Below, piece by piece: positions 6,962 to 14,828 of a stretch of 31,766 bases of DNA. A program made the translations under genes and the position numbers. A model generated the notes under the pieces. That model saw nothing but the letters and a program-made list of their open reading frames with translations, did not search any database and had not been told where the DNA came from. Source of the stretch: JBDGRJ01 sp042218065 (GTDB lineage Bacteria; Patescibacteriota; Patescibacteriia; Magasanikbacterales; UBA922); NCBI GenBank assembly GCA_042218065.1, contig JBDGRL010000047.1, positions 1 to 31,766 on the forward strand, written 5' to 3'. Positions within the stretch are counted from its first letter, which is position 1, and each line of letters starts with the position of its first letter.

Positions 6962-7555
6962 ATGACCAACATAAATACCGACTCTATTTTTATTTTATCT
7001 GGTCCTTCCGGTGCAGGTGAGGATTCGATTATAGAAGGGCTTCAAGATAAGATCGAGGTTGAGCGGACTATTACCACTACAACCAGAGATATGAGAGAGC
7101 ATGAATCGGAAGGAAACCCATACCACTTCATCTCCGAACAAGAGTTCCGGGAAGGGATAAAGAATGACGAATTTTTTGAGTATGCAGAACAAGATAATGG
7201 AAATCTATACGGCATAACATATGAGGAGTTGAAGAGAGTAGTGAACCTGGACAAAGTTGGAGTTTGGAAAATTGATTATAAAGGAGTAAAAACGGCCAGA
7301 AAAAAATTGCCTGATATTATAGCAATTATGGTTTATGCTCAAATGGAGAACCTTAAAGACAGGATAATATCTCGAGGTACATCCTCTGATGAGTTTGTAC
7401 AAGATAGGCTGGATTATGCAAATGGCTGGTTTGAGAATGAGGATTTATTCGACTATAAGGTTAGAAATAAAGAGAACCAACTGGATAAGGCGGTAAAAGA
7501 GGTCTTAGAAATAATAGAAGAGGAGTGCCCTAATAAGTTTATACATTATAAATAA
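6962..7555 (+). CDS. gmk: guanylate kinase homologue with altered P-loop
   Basis: A 197-residue protein of normal guanylate-kinase length and layout: an N-terminal P-loop region (FILSGPSGAGEDS), the GMP-binding region TTTTRDMREHESEGNPYHFIS with its conserved Arg, Glu and Tyr, then FEYAEQDNGNLYGI, and a lid/Arg region RIISRGTSSDEFVQDRLDYA. The Walker A Lys, expected at residue 20 (GPSGAGK), is Glu here (codon GAG). The GMP-binding part is intact. It may be an active enzyme using another basic residue, or a paralogue with a changed role. It ends just before the rplS promoter. Confidence 0.85.
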   Translation: MTNINTDSIFILSGPSGAGEDSIIEGLQDKIEVERTITTTTRDMREHESEGNPYHFISEQEFREGIKNDEFFEYAEQDNGNLYGITYEELKRVVNLDKVGVWKIDYKGVKTARKKLPDIIAIMVYAQMENLKDRIISRGTSSDEFVQDRLDYANGWFENEDLFDYKVRNKENQLDKAVKEVLEIIEEECPNKFIHYK

Positions 7556-7570
7556 TTTTATCAGGCGAAG

Positions 7571-7599
7571 TTGACAAAAAACTAGTTTTGTACTATACT
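7571..7599 (+). promoter_or_regulatory. promoter for rplS
   Basis: TTGACA (7571-7576), a 17-nt spacer and TATACT (7594-7599) form a near-consensus sigma70-type promoter. It gives a leader of about 25 nt with no Shine-Dalgarno sequence before the ATG at 7631. Confidence 0.75.
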
Positions 7600-7630
7600 C
7601 TAGCTCGTAGTAAAAATATAAATTAACAGC

Positions 7631-7984
7631 ATGTCAGAAGAAATTTCTAACAAAAAAATTAGAGACAACATAGAACCTGGTATGGAGATACGACTGAAGC
7701 AAAGAATTCACGAAAAAGATGCTTATGGAAACGAAAATGAAAGAACCCAAATTTTTGAAGGTACAGTTATCTCCAGAAAACATGGTACAGAAAAGGGGGC
7801 TACCATGACTATTCGAAAAGTAGTAAGCGGGGTAGGAGTAGAAAAGATTTACCCAATCTACTCACCTATAATTGAAGAAATTGAAATTTTGAAAAACCAA
7901 AAGGTTCGCCAGTCTCAGCCATACTACCTTAGAGATCAGGATAAGAAACTGAAGGAAGAGGAGATAGATATAGAAACAGCTTAA
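7631..7984 (+). CDS. rplS: 50S ribosomal protein L19
   Basis: A 117-residue protein, the usual L19 length. Diagnostic stretches are NIEPGMEIRLKQRI, TQIFEGTVISRKHG, TMTIRKVVSGVGVEKIYP and SPIIEEIEILKNQKVRQSQPYYLRD, matching the core of L19 at the 30S-50S interface. The C-terminal tail is acidic (KLKEEEIDIETA), unlike the basic tails of many L19 proteins. It has its own promoter and a terminator about 50 nt after the stop, so it appears to be a single-gene unit. The start lacks a ribosome binding site, in line with most genes here. Confidence 0.95.
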   Translation: MSEEISNKKIRDNIEPGMEIRLKQRIHEKDAYGNENERTQIFEGTVISRKHGTEKGATMTIRKVVSGVGVEKIYPIYSPIIEEIEILKNQKVRQSQPYYLRDQDKKLKEEEIDIETA

Positions 7985-8034
7985 AATATACTCAGTCATT
8001 TACTGACACAATTTTAATTAAAGAGTTTAAAAAT

Positions 8035-8055
8035 CAGCCTTCGTGGCTGTTTTTA
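8035..8055 (+). terminator. rplS terminator
   Basis: A CAGCC stem pairs with GGCTG around a TTCGT loop and runs directly into TTTTT. An earlier weak hairpin (TCAGT/ACTGA) sits just after the stop codon. Confidence 0.7.
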
Positions 8056-8104
8056 TATTTACTGTTTAGTTTTGTATAATAACCTAAACTCTTAACTGGT
8101 AATC

Positions 8105-8356
8105 ATGAAAGGATTTTTACTCGGGATCGGGGGTATAGTAGTTGGAAGCCTCATGGTAATATATACTGACTGGATTATCAGAAATTTTGGAAGAAACCGT
8201 TGGGCAGAACAGCACTTAAGTACTAGCGGTGGTTCCCGATTATTTTACAACCTGATAGGTATTGCTATTATTTTTATTTCATTGTTGGGTATGACAGGTT
8301 TGTTGGGAGATATTATTCTTGGGATTTTCGGCGGTTTATTTGGTGGGCTTAAATAA
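8105..8356 (+). CDS. small two-segment membrane protein
   Basis: An 83-residue protein with an N-terminal hydrophobic segment (FLLGIGGIVVGSLMVIY) and a second, longer one near the C-terminus (LIGIAIIFISLLGMTGLLGDIILGIF). The short middle region carries the charges (RNFGRNRWAEQHLS). The C-terminus is Gly-rich (GGLFGGLK). I do not recognise a named family; small proteins like this are common in CPR genomes. It is 5 nt upstream of the methyltransferase gene, so the two are probably co-translated. A TATAAT-like box about 20 nt upstream may be its promoter, but the -35 is weak. Confidence 0.7.
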   Translation: MKGFLLGIGGIVVGSLMVIYTDWIIRNFGRNRWAEQHLSTSGGSRLFYNLIGIAIIFISLLGMTGLLGDIILGIFGGLFGGLK

Positions 8357-8361
8357 ATATT

Positions 8362-8919
8362 ATGACTACACACCATCGTGGACACCACATGGTCGATCCC
8401 AATGTCTTATTTAGAAAAGGTCAGCTGCAGCCGGGTATGCATATTGCAGACTTAGGTTGTGGCAGAACCGGTCATATTGTTTTCCCTGCTTCTGAGATAA
8501 TTGGTGATGACGGTATAATTTATGCTGTAGATATACTAAAGGATGTACTTAAAATAGTACGGAAACGAGCCAAAATGAACAATATAGAAAACATTCATAC
8601 TGTTTGGGCTGATCTTGAACAAGTAGGTCACACCTCGATACCAAAGAGTAGTTTAGATGTTGCTTATCTCATAAATACACTCTATCAGGCTAAAGATCAT
8701 GAAGCTATAATAAGAGAGTCTTCTCGTCTGATGAAAGATAAAGCCAGATTTGTAGTAGTGGACTGGAAAGATAGAGATATTCCTTTTGGTCCTGACGATG
8801 AGGATTATGTAGACTTTGATCATATAAAAGATCTGTCACAGAAAGAAGGGTTTACACTGCAAGAGGATTTTGAGCTGGGTGACTACCACCAAGGTACGGT
8901 TTTTTATCGGAACCAATAA
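8362..8919 (+). CDS. class I SAM-dependent methyltransferase
   Basis: A 185-residue single-domain Rossmann methyltransferase. Motif I is HIADLGCGRTGHIVFPASEI, the acidic end of strand beta-2 is YAVDI, and motif II/III residues lie in IHTVWADLEQ and LDVAYLINTLYQ. The loop after motif IV reads RESSRLMKDKARFVVVDWK, as in UbiE/Methyltransf_25-type enzymes. The substrate is unknown. The N-terminus is His-rich (MTTHHRGHHMVDPN), which may be incidental. It follows the small membrane protein by 5 nt and precedes yraN by about 50 nt. Confidence 0.85.
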   Translation: MTTHHRGHHMVDPNVLFRKGQLQPGMHIADLGCGRTGHIVFPASEIIGDDGIIYAVDILKDVLKIVRKRAKMNNIENIHTVWADLEQVGHTSIPKSSLDVAYLINTLYQAKDHEAIIRESSRLMKDKARFVVVDWKDRDIPFGPDDEDYVDFDHIKDLSQKEGFTLQEDFELGDYHQGTVFYRNQ

Positions 8920-8968
8920 GAGACGAGATTGGAAAAATATATTCTTTAACTCAAATTTTACATTAGAA

Positions 8969-9361
8969 ATGCCAAAATCAGCCTCAACAAGAGATATTGG
9001 CGACTGGGGAGAGCGCAAAGCTTGTAAATATTTACAAAATCATGGGTATACAATAGTAGAAAGAAATTATCATACCCGTGCCGGTGAGATTGATATAATA
9101 GCAGCCTACCAAGACAATCAAGAAAAATCTCTAAATTTTATCGAAGTAAAAACCAGAAGCTCAAAGCCCGACAGTGGAGAGGCCGAGCACGCCACAAAAG
9201 CGACAAAGAAGTTTCAAAAAATGATGACGATAGCAAGACAATACTGCTCAAAGCAGGATAAAAACTTATCTCAGTGTACTTTTAACTTTGAGCATATTAG
9301 TGTGTATGTAGATAAGAAGGGGGGCAGTGTGAGTATAAAGAAGTATCCTATCTTGAATTAG
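8969..9361 (+). CDS. yraN: YraN family (UPF0102) nuclease-like protein
   Basis: A 130-residue protein with the UPF0102 pattern: GDWGERKACKYLQNHGY near the N-terminus, then NYHTRAGEIDIIA and NFIEVKTRSS, which supply the E, D and E-x-K residues of an endonuclease-like fold. ATKATKKFQKMMTIARQY is the conserved helix after it. The frame is open upstream, but the ATG at 8969 aligns with the family start and the extra residues overlap the methyltransferase gene. The biological role of the family is not settled. An intrinsic terminator follows the gene. Confidence 0.85.
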   Translation: MPKSASTRDIGDWGERKACKYLQNHGYTIVERNYHTRAGEIDIIAAYQDNQEKSLNFIEVKTRSSKPDSGEAEHATKATKKFQKMMTIARQYCSKQDKNLSQCTFNFEHISVYVDKKGGSVSIKKYPILN

Positions 9362-9396
9362 TTTTTTAATAGCTACAGTTTTATATTTTAGAACTT

Positions 9397-9419
9397 AGCC
9401 CTGATTGGGGCTTTTTTTA
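9397..9419 (+). terminator. intrinsic terminator after yraN
   Basis: A five-base stem AGCCC/GGGCT around TGATTG is followed by seven T residues. It closes the 8105-9361 transcription unit. Confidence 0.65.
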
Positions 9420-9495
9420 TTTTTTTAAAATTGACTAAATATAGTAGAAAAGTTTAATTTAATCTGTTTTAATAGTAAATTGTCATCTAAAAGGG

Positions 9496-9524
9496 TTGAC
9501 AAACTTTGAACACTATGTTATAGT
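9496..9524 (+). promoter_or_regulatory. promoter for the GC-rich orphan gene
   Basis: TTGACA (9496-9501), a 17-nt spacer and TATAGT (9519-9524) give a strong sigma70-type promoter. Transcription should start near 9531, leaving an unusually long leader of about 80 nt. Confidence 0.75.
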
Positions 9525-9530
9525 TTAATG

Positions 9531-9610
9531 ATCAGTCTGAATAAGTCAGGCTGAGTGCAGCTGAGAAGCTGTTTCGTTCATTTGCGTTCTCTCACAACTG
9601 GAGGCCCAAA
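9531..9610 (+). promoter_or_regulatory. structured leader with strong Shine-Dalgarno
   Basis: Two hairpins are visible. AGTCTGA (9534-9540) pairs with TCAGGCT (9546-9552), and CAGCT (9558-9562) pairs with AGCTG (9567-9571) around a GAGA tetraloop. GGAGG at 9600-9604 lies 6 nt before the ATG. Almost no other gene in the window has such a ribosome binding site. It could be a regulatory leader or simply part of an imported cassette. Confidence 0.5.
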
Positions 9611-10255
9611 ATGGAAGAATCGGAGACTCTCGTGAAGCAGTGGAGTCAGATCTGCGAAGTCGAAGACACCGAAGAAAGGTGGAAGCTCACCTTCGCCGAA
9701 GATGCGGTCCTGCTGGAAACACTGGAGAGGAAATACCCCGAATGCTTCGAGACCAAAAAGACCCCCTCTTGTGATGTGAAGAACAACAACCAGTCAAAAT
9801 ACCAACGCTTCAAGAACAGTGAGGGAGTCTCTCTGACCAGAGTGCTGGCCGAAGTGGTTGAACCCGGACACCACCTGACCGAAGAGTTGTTCGAGGCGTT
9901 CAGATACCGTTGGAATGACCACGATTGGGACATTGTTCGGGCGCGCAAGTCTCTCGGAATCCCCGTTGTGACTGAGTTTGGCAATTTCCCGGACTCAGAT
10001 GTCCCTTCTGGTCCTCCCCTGGAGCTACGAAAGCAGCTCCAGGAAGCTCAAGACCGGCCGTTCTTGCAGGTCGAACACCGAGGTGAGGACCTCATCTTGG
10101 TCCACCGGATGCTGGACCCCGGCGGCATCGATTTTGGGGAGTTGGATCGCTTCCACTTCTCCTTCGTGCCCGCCTTTCGTCTGAGGACCGATGTGGATCT
10201 GGTGCAGCTGAACAAAATCGAAAAGGTCTTCGGGCACATGATGGAGGGAATGTAA
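9611..10255 (+). CDS. GC-rich orphan gene of unknown function
   Basis: A 214-residue soluble, acidic protein with no membrane segment or signal peptide. I recognise no family. It is rich in Trp and Phe motifs (FRYRWNDHDWDIVRARKSLGI, FHFSFVPAFRLR). The C-terminal part FLQVEHRGEDLILVHRMLD followed by PGGIDFGELDRFHF looks like a compact beta domain; the N-terminal 60 residues look helical and linker-like. Base composition is far above its neighbours: two 60-nt lines counted by hand gave 47% and 62% G+C, against roughly 30-40% elsewhere, and codon choice differs accordingly. It has its own promoter, hairpin leader, Shine-Dalgarno and tetraloop terminator. Recent transfer, or selection for high expression, could explain this. 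The opposite-strand frames in this region are GC-driven shadows. Confidence 0.8.
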   Translation: MEESETLVKQWSQICEVEDTEERWKLTFAEDAVLLETLERKYPECFETKKTPSCDVKNNNQSKYQRFKNSEGVSLTRVLAEVVEPGHHLTEELFEAFRYRWNDHDWDIVRARKSLGIPVVTEFGNFPDSDVPSGPPLELRKQLQEAQDRPFLQVEHRGEDLILVHRMLDPGGIDFGELDRFHFSFVPAFRLRTDVDLVQLNKIEKVFGHMMEGM

Positions 10256-10309
10256 GAAGTAGATTGGCCTAACCTGATCTTTTAGGTTGGCATGGTCACA
10301 CCGAAATAG

Positions 10310-10336
10310 CGTCACTTCGAAAGAGGTGACGTTTTT
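10310..10336 (+). terminator. terminator of the GC-rich orphan gene
   Basis: A nine-base stem (CGTCACTTC against GAGGTGACG, one G-U) is capped by a GAAA tetraloop and followed by TTTTT. A second imperfect hairpin (GCCTAACCT/AGGTTGGC, 10267-10291) lies between the stop and the terminator. Confidence 0.8.
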
Positions 10337-10351
10337 CTTTTGTATTAGGTT

Positions 10352-11113
10352 TTATTCTTCAGCTATTTCCCAGAGTTGATTAAAGAGATTGAGGTAGCCG
10401 TCAACCAGAGAGGAGTCCTTTATTTTAACAGCAGCTACAGGCTTAGTTTCATCAGAGTAAATAATATTTAAAACTGTATCTGCATTTGGGTACACATGAA
10501 TGCCGGAGGGATTTTTAAGTTCTTGGGGCAAATATCGTACATCATAAATGCCTTCTTCCTTAAGGGGTTCCCTCAAAGCTTCTCTTTGGTGTTCATATGC
10601 TAATGTTTTTATGTGCAAATCTTTGCTGTGAGCAGTTTTATGATAATCTTCCCAAATTTTAAGCATAGTCTGGTTCATAAAATCTTGTCCTCCTGTACCT
10701 ATAATATATTTGGTGCTACCATCCGGCATTGATCTTATTATCTGTTGTAGCAGGTTTAGATATTCCTCGTTACCTCTATGTACAGAGATGCTTTGTAAGT
10801 CTGACTCTAGAAGTTTAGAGATATTTTTTGATACATCTTCGGCTAAATCAGCCTTCTTTTCAAACTCAAACTCCAGTGCTTCTGGTGAGGAGGCGTGATA
10901 AACCTTCTTTCCTTTCTCTTTGGAAATGTTGACTAAATTTCTATCAGCTAGGTGTCTAAGTGAGGTATAGACCGAGTTTCTATGCAGTTCTGTGCTCTTT
11001 ATTATCTCTCCTGCAGGAGAGGATTCTAGCTCAACTAACTCTAAATAAACCTTGGCGTCATTTTCTGTAAAATCTAACTTTTTTAGTTTTGTGGTTAATT
11101 CATCTTTGTTCAT
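10352..11113 (-). CDS. TrmB-type winged-helix transcriptional regulator
   Basis: A 253-residue protein whose N-terminal 70 residues are a TrmB/MarR-like winged helix (KLDFTENDAKVYLELVELES, then AGEIIKSTELHRNSVYTSLRHLADRNLV). A short coiled-coil linker (EFEFEKKADLAEDVSKNISKLL) follows, then an effector-like domain with IIGTGGQDFMNQTM and DETKPVAAVKIKDSSLVDGY, resembling the phospholipase-D-like fold of TrmB C-terminal halves. In other organisms TrmB proteins sense sugars; the ligand here is unknown. It is transcribed divergently from nusA with about 150 nt between, and its 3' end abuts the terminator of the GC-rich gene. Similar regulators are frequent in CPR genomes. Confidence 0.8.
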   Translation of the reverse strand: MNKDELTTKLKKLDFTENDAKVYLELVELESSPAGEIIKSTELHRNSVYTSLRHLADRNLVNISKEKGKKVYHASSPEALEFEFEKKADLAEDVSKNISKLLESDLQSISVHRGNEEYLNLLQQIIRSMPDGSTKYIIGTGGQDFMNQTMLKIWEDYHKTAHSKDLHIKTLAYEHQREALREPLKEEGIYDVRYLPQELKNPSGIHVYPNADTVLNIIYSDETKPVAAVKIKDSSLVDGYLNLFNQLWEIAEE

Positions 11114-11265
11114 GTGTAAATATAATTGTAATAAAAAGCGGTGAAATTATAAAGTTTAATCCCGTAAAGCTTAAATTTGAATATTTACAGCCCTAGAGTA
11201 TTGAAAAATTCATATATTAAGAAGGTGTTTGAACCCGAAACTTAAAATAGTATTTCAATCCTACT

Positions 11266-11294
11266 TTGACAAGAAAACAACTATCTGTTACTCT
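11266..11294 (+). promoter_or_regulatory. promoter for nusA-truB
   Basis: TTGACA (11266-11271), a 17-nt spacer and TACTCT (11289-11294). It lies inside the open frame that extends upstream of nusA, which supports the start at 11343 rather than any further upstream. Confidence 0.6.
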
Positions 11295-11342
11295 ATGTTT
11301 AGCAGCTTAACGGCTGCTGTTATTATTTTTAAAAGTAATTTT

Positions 11343-12734
11343 ATGCAATCGGAAATCAGTAAACAAATAAAAGTAATCTGTCAGGAAAAAGATGTGGATG
11401 AGGAGACGGTTTTGTCGGCGATTGAAAAAGCCCTGGCTTCTGCTTATCGTAAGGATTTTGGCGAGGGTGACCAAAATATCAAGTTTAACTTTGATCCCGA
11501 AACCGGAGATATGGAGGCGTGGGATGAAAAAGAAGTAGTAGAGGATATGGACGAAGAAGAGCTGGAGTGGTCCCGAGAAGAGTTTAAGCGACGTAGAGAA
11601 GAGGCTCGGAAAGAAGACAGGGAGCTGACAGAAGAGGAGTTGGAAGATCTGGTACACTTTAACGATAAAGAACAGATTATGATCTCAGAAGCGAAGGAGA
11701 TTGATGAAGATGTTGAGGTTGGGGATACTTTAAAAATCCCTTTGGAGATCCCTGGAGAGTTTGGTCGTATGGCTGCTCAAACAGCAAAACAGGTAATAAT
11801 CCAAAAGCTGAAAGAAGCTGAGAGGGAAAATGTATATGAACAATTCAAAGAAAAAGAAAACACCATTATCGAAGGCGTAATTCAGAGTGTAAAAGACAGC
11901 GGAAATGTTCTTGTTGATTTGGATAAAATTAATGGCTTTCTTCCGCAAAAAGAACAAAACCCGAATGATGATTATCAGCCGGGCAAAAGATTAATTTTCT
12001 ATATCAAATCTGTTGAAAAAGGATCAAAAGGACCTGAAATACTACTTTCCCGTTCTTCGAAGGAGATGGTTCGCCTAATTTTTGAAAGAGAGATTCCAGA
12101 GATAGAGACTGGGGAAGTGGAGCTCAAATCAGTAGCAAGAGAAGCCGGGAGTAGATCAAAAGTTTCTGTCTGGACGGATGATGACTCTATTGACCCGATC
12201 GGATCCTGTATAGGGCGTAGAGGCAGTCGTATTACCACTATTATTGATGAGCTCGGTGGTGAAAAAGTAGATGTAATTGAGTATAGTGAAGATCCTTCAG
12301 AATATATCAAAAATGCTCTTTCTCCCGCTGATGTAGATAAAGTAGAGATCAGTGAATACGGGAAAGAAGCTACAGCAATTGTGGAGGATGATCAATTTTC
12401 TCTTGCAATCGGAAAAAATGGTCAGAATGTAAGACTAGCAGCAGAACTAACTGGTTGGGTTATCAATGTAGTTGAAAAAGGCGAGGAGACAGAGGTTAGC
12501 AGTGCGGACGATACTGATGATTTGAATGAAGAGGTGGATATAGAGGTAGAAGAAGACCAAGAAGATGAGTCTGGTGAAAAAGAAGAAGCAGATGAGCCAG
12601 AAGATAATAAGCAAAAAGAAGAGAGTGTAGAGCAGGATGAAAACTCAGAAGAATCCGAAGAAGAGAGTGGTGATGATGGCTCCGAAGAAACAAAAGAAGA
12701 AGTAGAAGAGAGCGAAGACGAGCAAAAAGAATAA
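11343..12734 (+). CDS. nusA: transcription termination/antitermination protein NusA
   Basis: About 463 residues from the ATG at 11343 (MQSEISKQIKVICQEKDVDEE), a typical NusA start. An upstream in-frame start would add 38 atypical residues and overlap the promoter. Domains in order: N-terminal RNA-polymerase-binding domain (to about residue 130, with a very acidic insert), S1 domain (IIEGVIQSVKDSGNVLVDL), then KH1 and KH2 (IGSCIGRRGSRITTIIDELGGEKVDV and SLAIGKNGQNVRLAAELTGW). The last 65 or so residues are a long Asp/Glu/Ser-rich tail of low complexity. It binds RNA polymerase and nascent RNA to modulate pausing and termination. truB follows after 4 nt; infB and rbfA, often found between the two, are absent. 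Confidence 0.95.
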   Translation: MQSEISKQIKVICQEKDVDEETVLSAIEKALASAYRKDFGEGDQNIKFNFDPETGDMEAWDEKEVVEDMDEEELEWSREEFKRRREEARKEDRELTEEELEDLVHFNDKEQIMISEAKEIDEDVEVGDTLKIPLEIPGEFGRMAAQTAKQVIIQKLKEAERENVYEQFKEKENTIIEGVIQSVKDSGNVLVDLDKINGFLPQKEQNPNDDYQPGKRLIFYIKSVEKGSKGPEILLSRSSKEMVRLIFEREIPEIETGEVELKSVAREAGSRSKVSVWTDDDSIDPIGSCIGRRGSRITTIIDELGGEKVDVIEYSEDPSEYIKNALSPADVDKVEISEYGKEATAIVEDDQFSLAIGKNGQNVRLAAELTGWVINVVEKGEETEVSSADDTDDLNEEVDIEVEEDQEDESGEKEEADEPEDNKQKEESVEQDENSEESEEESGDDGSEETKEEVEESEDEQKE

Positions 12735-12738
12735 ATCA

Positions 12739-13662
12739 ATGGACGGCCTTCTTCTTATAAATAAGCCGCTTGATCTAACTTCTCACGATGTAGTTGAGGA
12801 GGTTAGAAAAATAAAAAATATAAATAAAGCCGGCCATATCGGCACCTTGGACCCTACAGCTGAAGGTTTGCTCGGCATTTTGATAAATAAAGCTACGAAA
12901 ATATCCCAGTTTTTAGTCGGATTTGACAAGAAATATAAAATACAAGCAAAATTTGGAAAACAAACCGATACTTTGGACCAAGCAGGTGAGGTGATAAAAA
13001 CCTGTAATGCTGATAAGATCGACAAAGAGAAGATTCAGAAAGTAGTATCAGAGTTGGAAGGTTCAATTAAGCAGAAACCACCAAAGTATTCTGCTATTAA
13101 AAAGGACGGAAAAAAGCTATATGAATATGCAAGAGATGAGGAGCAGGTGGAAATTCCCACCAGAGAGGTGGAGATAAAGTACTTACAATTAGAGGAGTTC
13201 GATGAAAAAGAAAAAAAGATGACTCTAGACCTGCACTGTTCTAGTGGTACTTATACCAGAAGTATAGTGCGAGACATAGCAAAAAAACTCAACTCATGTG
13301 CTTATCAGACGAGACTGAAGCGGTATGAGATAGGTAATTTTAATCTAACCCAGGCATTATCAATATCTGAATGCAAGCAAAACGCCAAGAGCGGAGTGTT
13401 AAAGGAGAGTATAGTAAGTATAAATCAGGCGCTTAGATTCTTACCAAAAGTTACAATAAAAGAAAATGCGAGGAAGTTTGCTAAAAATGGCACTCAGCTC
13501 CGACCGAAAAATTTTGTAAAAACACCGAATTTGGAGCCAGGGACAAAAGTAAGAGTAAATGATGAGTCAAATAATGTATTAGTTGTAGGTAAAATTTTAA
13601 AAAACCCGGATACATCAAGAGCAAATGAGGAGGTGCTAGGGTATGAGACAGTTTTATCTTAG
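12739..13662 (+). CDS. truB: tRNA pseudouridine-55 synthase TruB
   Basis: A 307-residue protein of normal TruB length. It begins MDGLLLINKPLDLTSHDVV, and the catalytic motif AGHIGTLDPTAEGLL contains the active-site Asp. Other family marks are YKIQAKFGKQTDTLDQAGEV, KQKPPKYSAIKKDGKKLYEYAR and CSSGTYTRSIVRDIAKKL. A C-terminal PUA-like region (about residues 230-300) follows. It converts U55 of the tRNA T-loop to pseudouridine. It is coupled to nusA by a 4-nt gap. No SD is seen before the start. The 250 nt downstream, before yidC, contain no gene that I can support. Confidence 0.95.
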   Translation: MDGLLLINKPLDLTSHDVVEEVRKIKNINKAGHIGTLDPTAEGLLGILINKATKISQFLVGFDKKYKIQAKFGKQTDTLDQAGEVIKTCNADKIDKEKIQKVVSELEGSIKQKPPKYSAIKKDGKKLYEYARDEEQVEIPTREVEIKYLQLEEFDEKEKKMTLDLHCSSGTYTRSIVRDIAKKLNSCAYQTRLKRYEIGNFNLTQALSISECKQNAKSGVLKESIVSINQALRFLPKVTIKENARKFAKNGTQLRPKNFVKTPNLEPGTKVRVNDESNNVLVVGKILKNPDTSRANEEVLGYETVLS

Positions 13663-13850
13663 TGCATGTAATGAAAGAAGATTGTAAAATTCTTTAGGTT
13701 TCTCCAGTGAGATTGTTAAAAATTTACATATTCAGAGGTTGCAGAAAATCTTTTGAGCTGAAGCGTTTAGCTTATTTGATCAGCGAGTCTCGAAAGGTGC
13801 TAGACACCCGTTGAATATTTTTTCACGGCCTTGTAGTGTAGGTTTAGAAG

Positions 13851-13879
13851 TTTACAGTATTGTGTTACACTCTTAAAAG
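13851..13879 (+). promoter_or_regulatory. possible yidC promoter
   Basis: TTTACA (13851-13856), a 17-nt spacer and TAAAAG (13874-13879). The -10 is weak, and a TATAGT further down with different spacing is an alternative. Confidence 0.3.
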
Positions 13880-13915
13880 ATGTTTATAGTTAATCTTTCC
13901 AAATAATAAGATTCA

Positions 13916-14770
13916 ATGGTTTCTTTGTTTGAAACAATCCTGTATCAACCAATCTTTAACTTATTTGTAGCACTTTATGGTGTTATACCGGATGTAGGAG
14001 CAGTTATTTTTATTTTAACAGTAGCAATAAAAGGTGGACTGTATCCTCTTACTAAGTCATCTTTGGATGCTCAACAGGGCCTAAAAGAAATACAACCGAA
14101 AATAAAAGAGGTAAAGGAAGAATACGATGATCAGCAAAAAATTGCTGAAGAGACAATGCAGTTGTACCAAGAACACGATGTTAACCCTCTTAGCAGCTGT
14201 CTACCTATCTTAATCCAGATTCCTGTCTTTTTAGCGTTATATTGGGTACTTAGAAACGGGTTAGGTACTTCTGATTTTCATTTGCTCTACTCCTTTGTAC
14301 CAAATCCTGGCCACATTAACCCGGTATCGATGGGGTTGGTTGATCTAGGAAAGTCGGGAAATGTAATTCTAGCAGCGTTGGCAGCTGGTGCTCAATATTT
14401 CCAGATGCAGATGATGAATCCCGGTGCTTCTCAAGCTCAACAACAAAGTGAAGAAAGCGGTGAAGGCTCAGAGAAGGCTAATATGATGTCGATGATGAAT
14501 AAACAGATGAAATATGTTATGCCGTTTATGATGTTGTTTATTGGTTATACACTTCCTGCAGGAGTGGCTCTGTATATATTCTTTTCAACAGGTACTACTG
14601 CTATTCAGCATAAATTCCTTGGAGGCTCGAAAGACGACCCAGATCAAAATGATGATAATGGAGGTGACAGTGATTCTGACAACTCCAGCAACTCAAGTAA
14701 TCAAAATAATAAATCACAAGGAGGTGATTCTGAAGAGGAAGAGGTGATTGAGGGAGAAATAGTAGATTAA
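13916..14770 (+). CDS. yidC: YidC/Oxa1 family membrane protein insertase
   Basis: A 284-residue protein of the short YidC type without the large periplasmic domain of Proteobacteria. The core reads ILTVAIKGGLYPLTKSSLDAQ, a cytoplasmic coiled hairpin EIQPKIKEVKEEYDDQQK, then LPILIQIPVFLALYWVLRN and the C-terminal hydrophobic hairpin MPFMMLFIGYTLPAGVALYI with the conserved Pro-Ala-Gly turn. The conserved Arg or Lys of the hydrophilic groove is probably the Lys of VAIKGG. The final 55 residues are a low-complexity Asp/Ser/Asn/Glu tail, where many bacteria have a basic one. It inserts proteins into the inner membrane, with or without Sec. It appears to be a single-gene unit, followed by the PRC-barrel gene 58 nt later. 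Confidence 0.92.
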   Translation: MVSLFETILYQPIFNLFVALYGVIPDVGAVIFILTVAIKGGLYPLTKSSLDAQQGLKEIQPKIKEVKEEYDDQQKIAEETMQLYQEHDVNPLSSCLPILIQIPVFLALYWVLRNGLGTSDFHLLYSFVPNPGHINPVSMGLVDLGKSGNVILAALAAGAQYFQMQMMNPGASQAQQQSEESGEGSEKANMMSMMNKQMKYVMPFMMLFIGYTLPAGVALYIFFSTGTTAIQHKFLGGSKDDPDQNDDNGGDSDSDNSSNSSNQNNKSQGGDSEEEEVIEGEIVD

Positions 14771-14828
14771 CCTGAGTAATCCGAGTTTTTAAAAATCTGC
14801 TTCAACATTTAGTTTTATAAATCCCAAA

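Noticed and set aside
10025..10315. Minus-strand frames over the GC-rich orphan gene
   Set aside because: Long opposite-strand frames are expected in GC-rich DNA. They lack a start signal, while the plus-strand frame has a promoter, SD and terminator.
11229..11342. Longer N-terminus for NusA
   Set aside because: The 38 extra residues do not look like NusA and would overlap a good promoter; the ATG at 11343 matches the family start.
12422..12739. Serine-rich minus-strand frame over the end of nusA
   Set aside because: It is the complement of the Glu/Asp-rich tail of NusA (GAA/GAG codons read as TTC/CTC/TCT), not a gene.
13663..13915. Structured RNA between truB and yidC
   Set aside because: Short pairings exist (for example GGTG-CTAGA-CACC), but no extended helix system, terminator or known motif could be supported. 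I see nothing firm here apart from a weak promoter.
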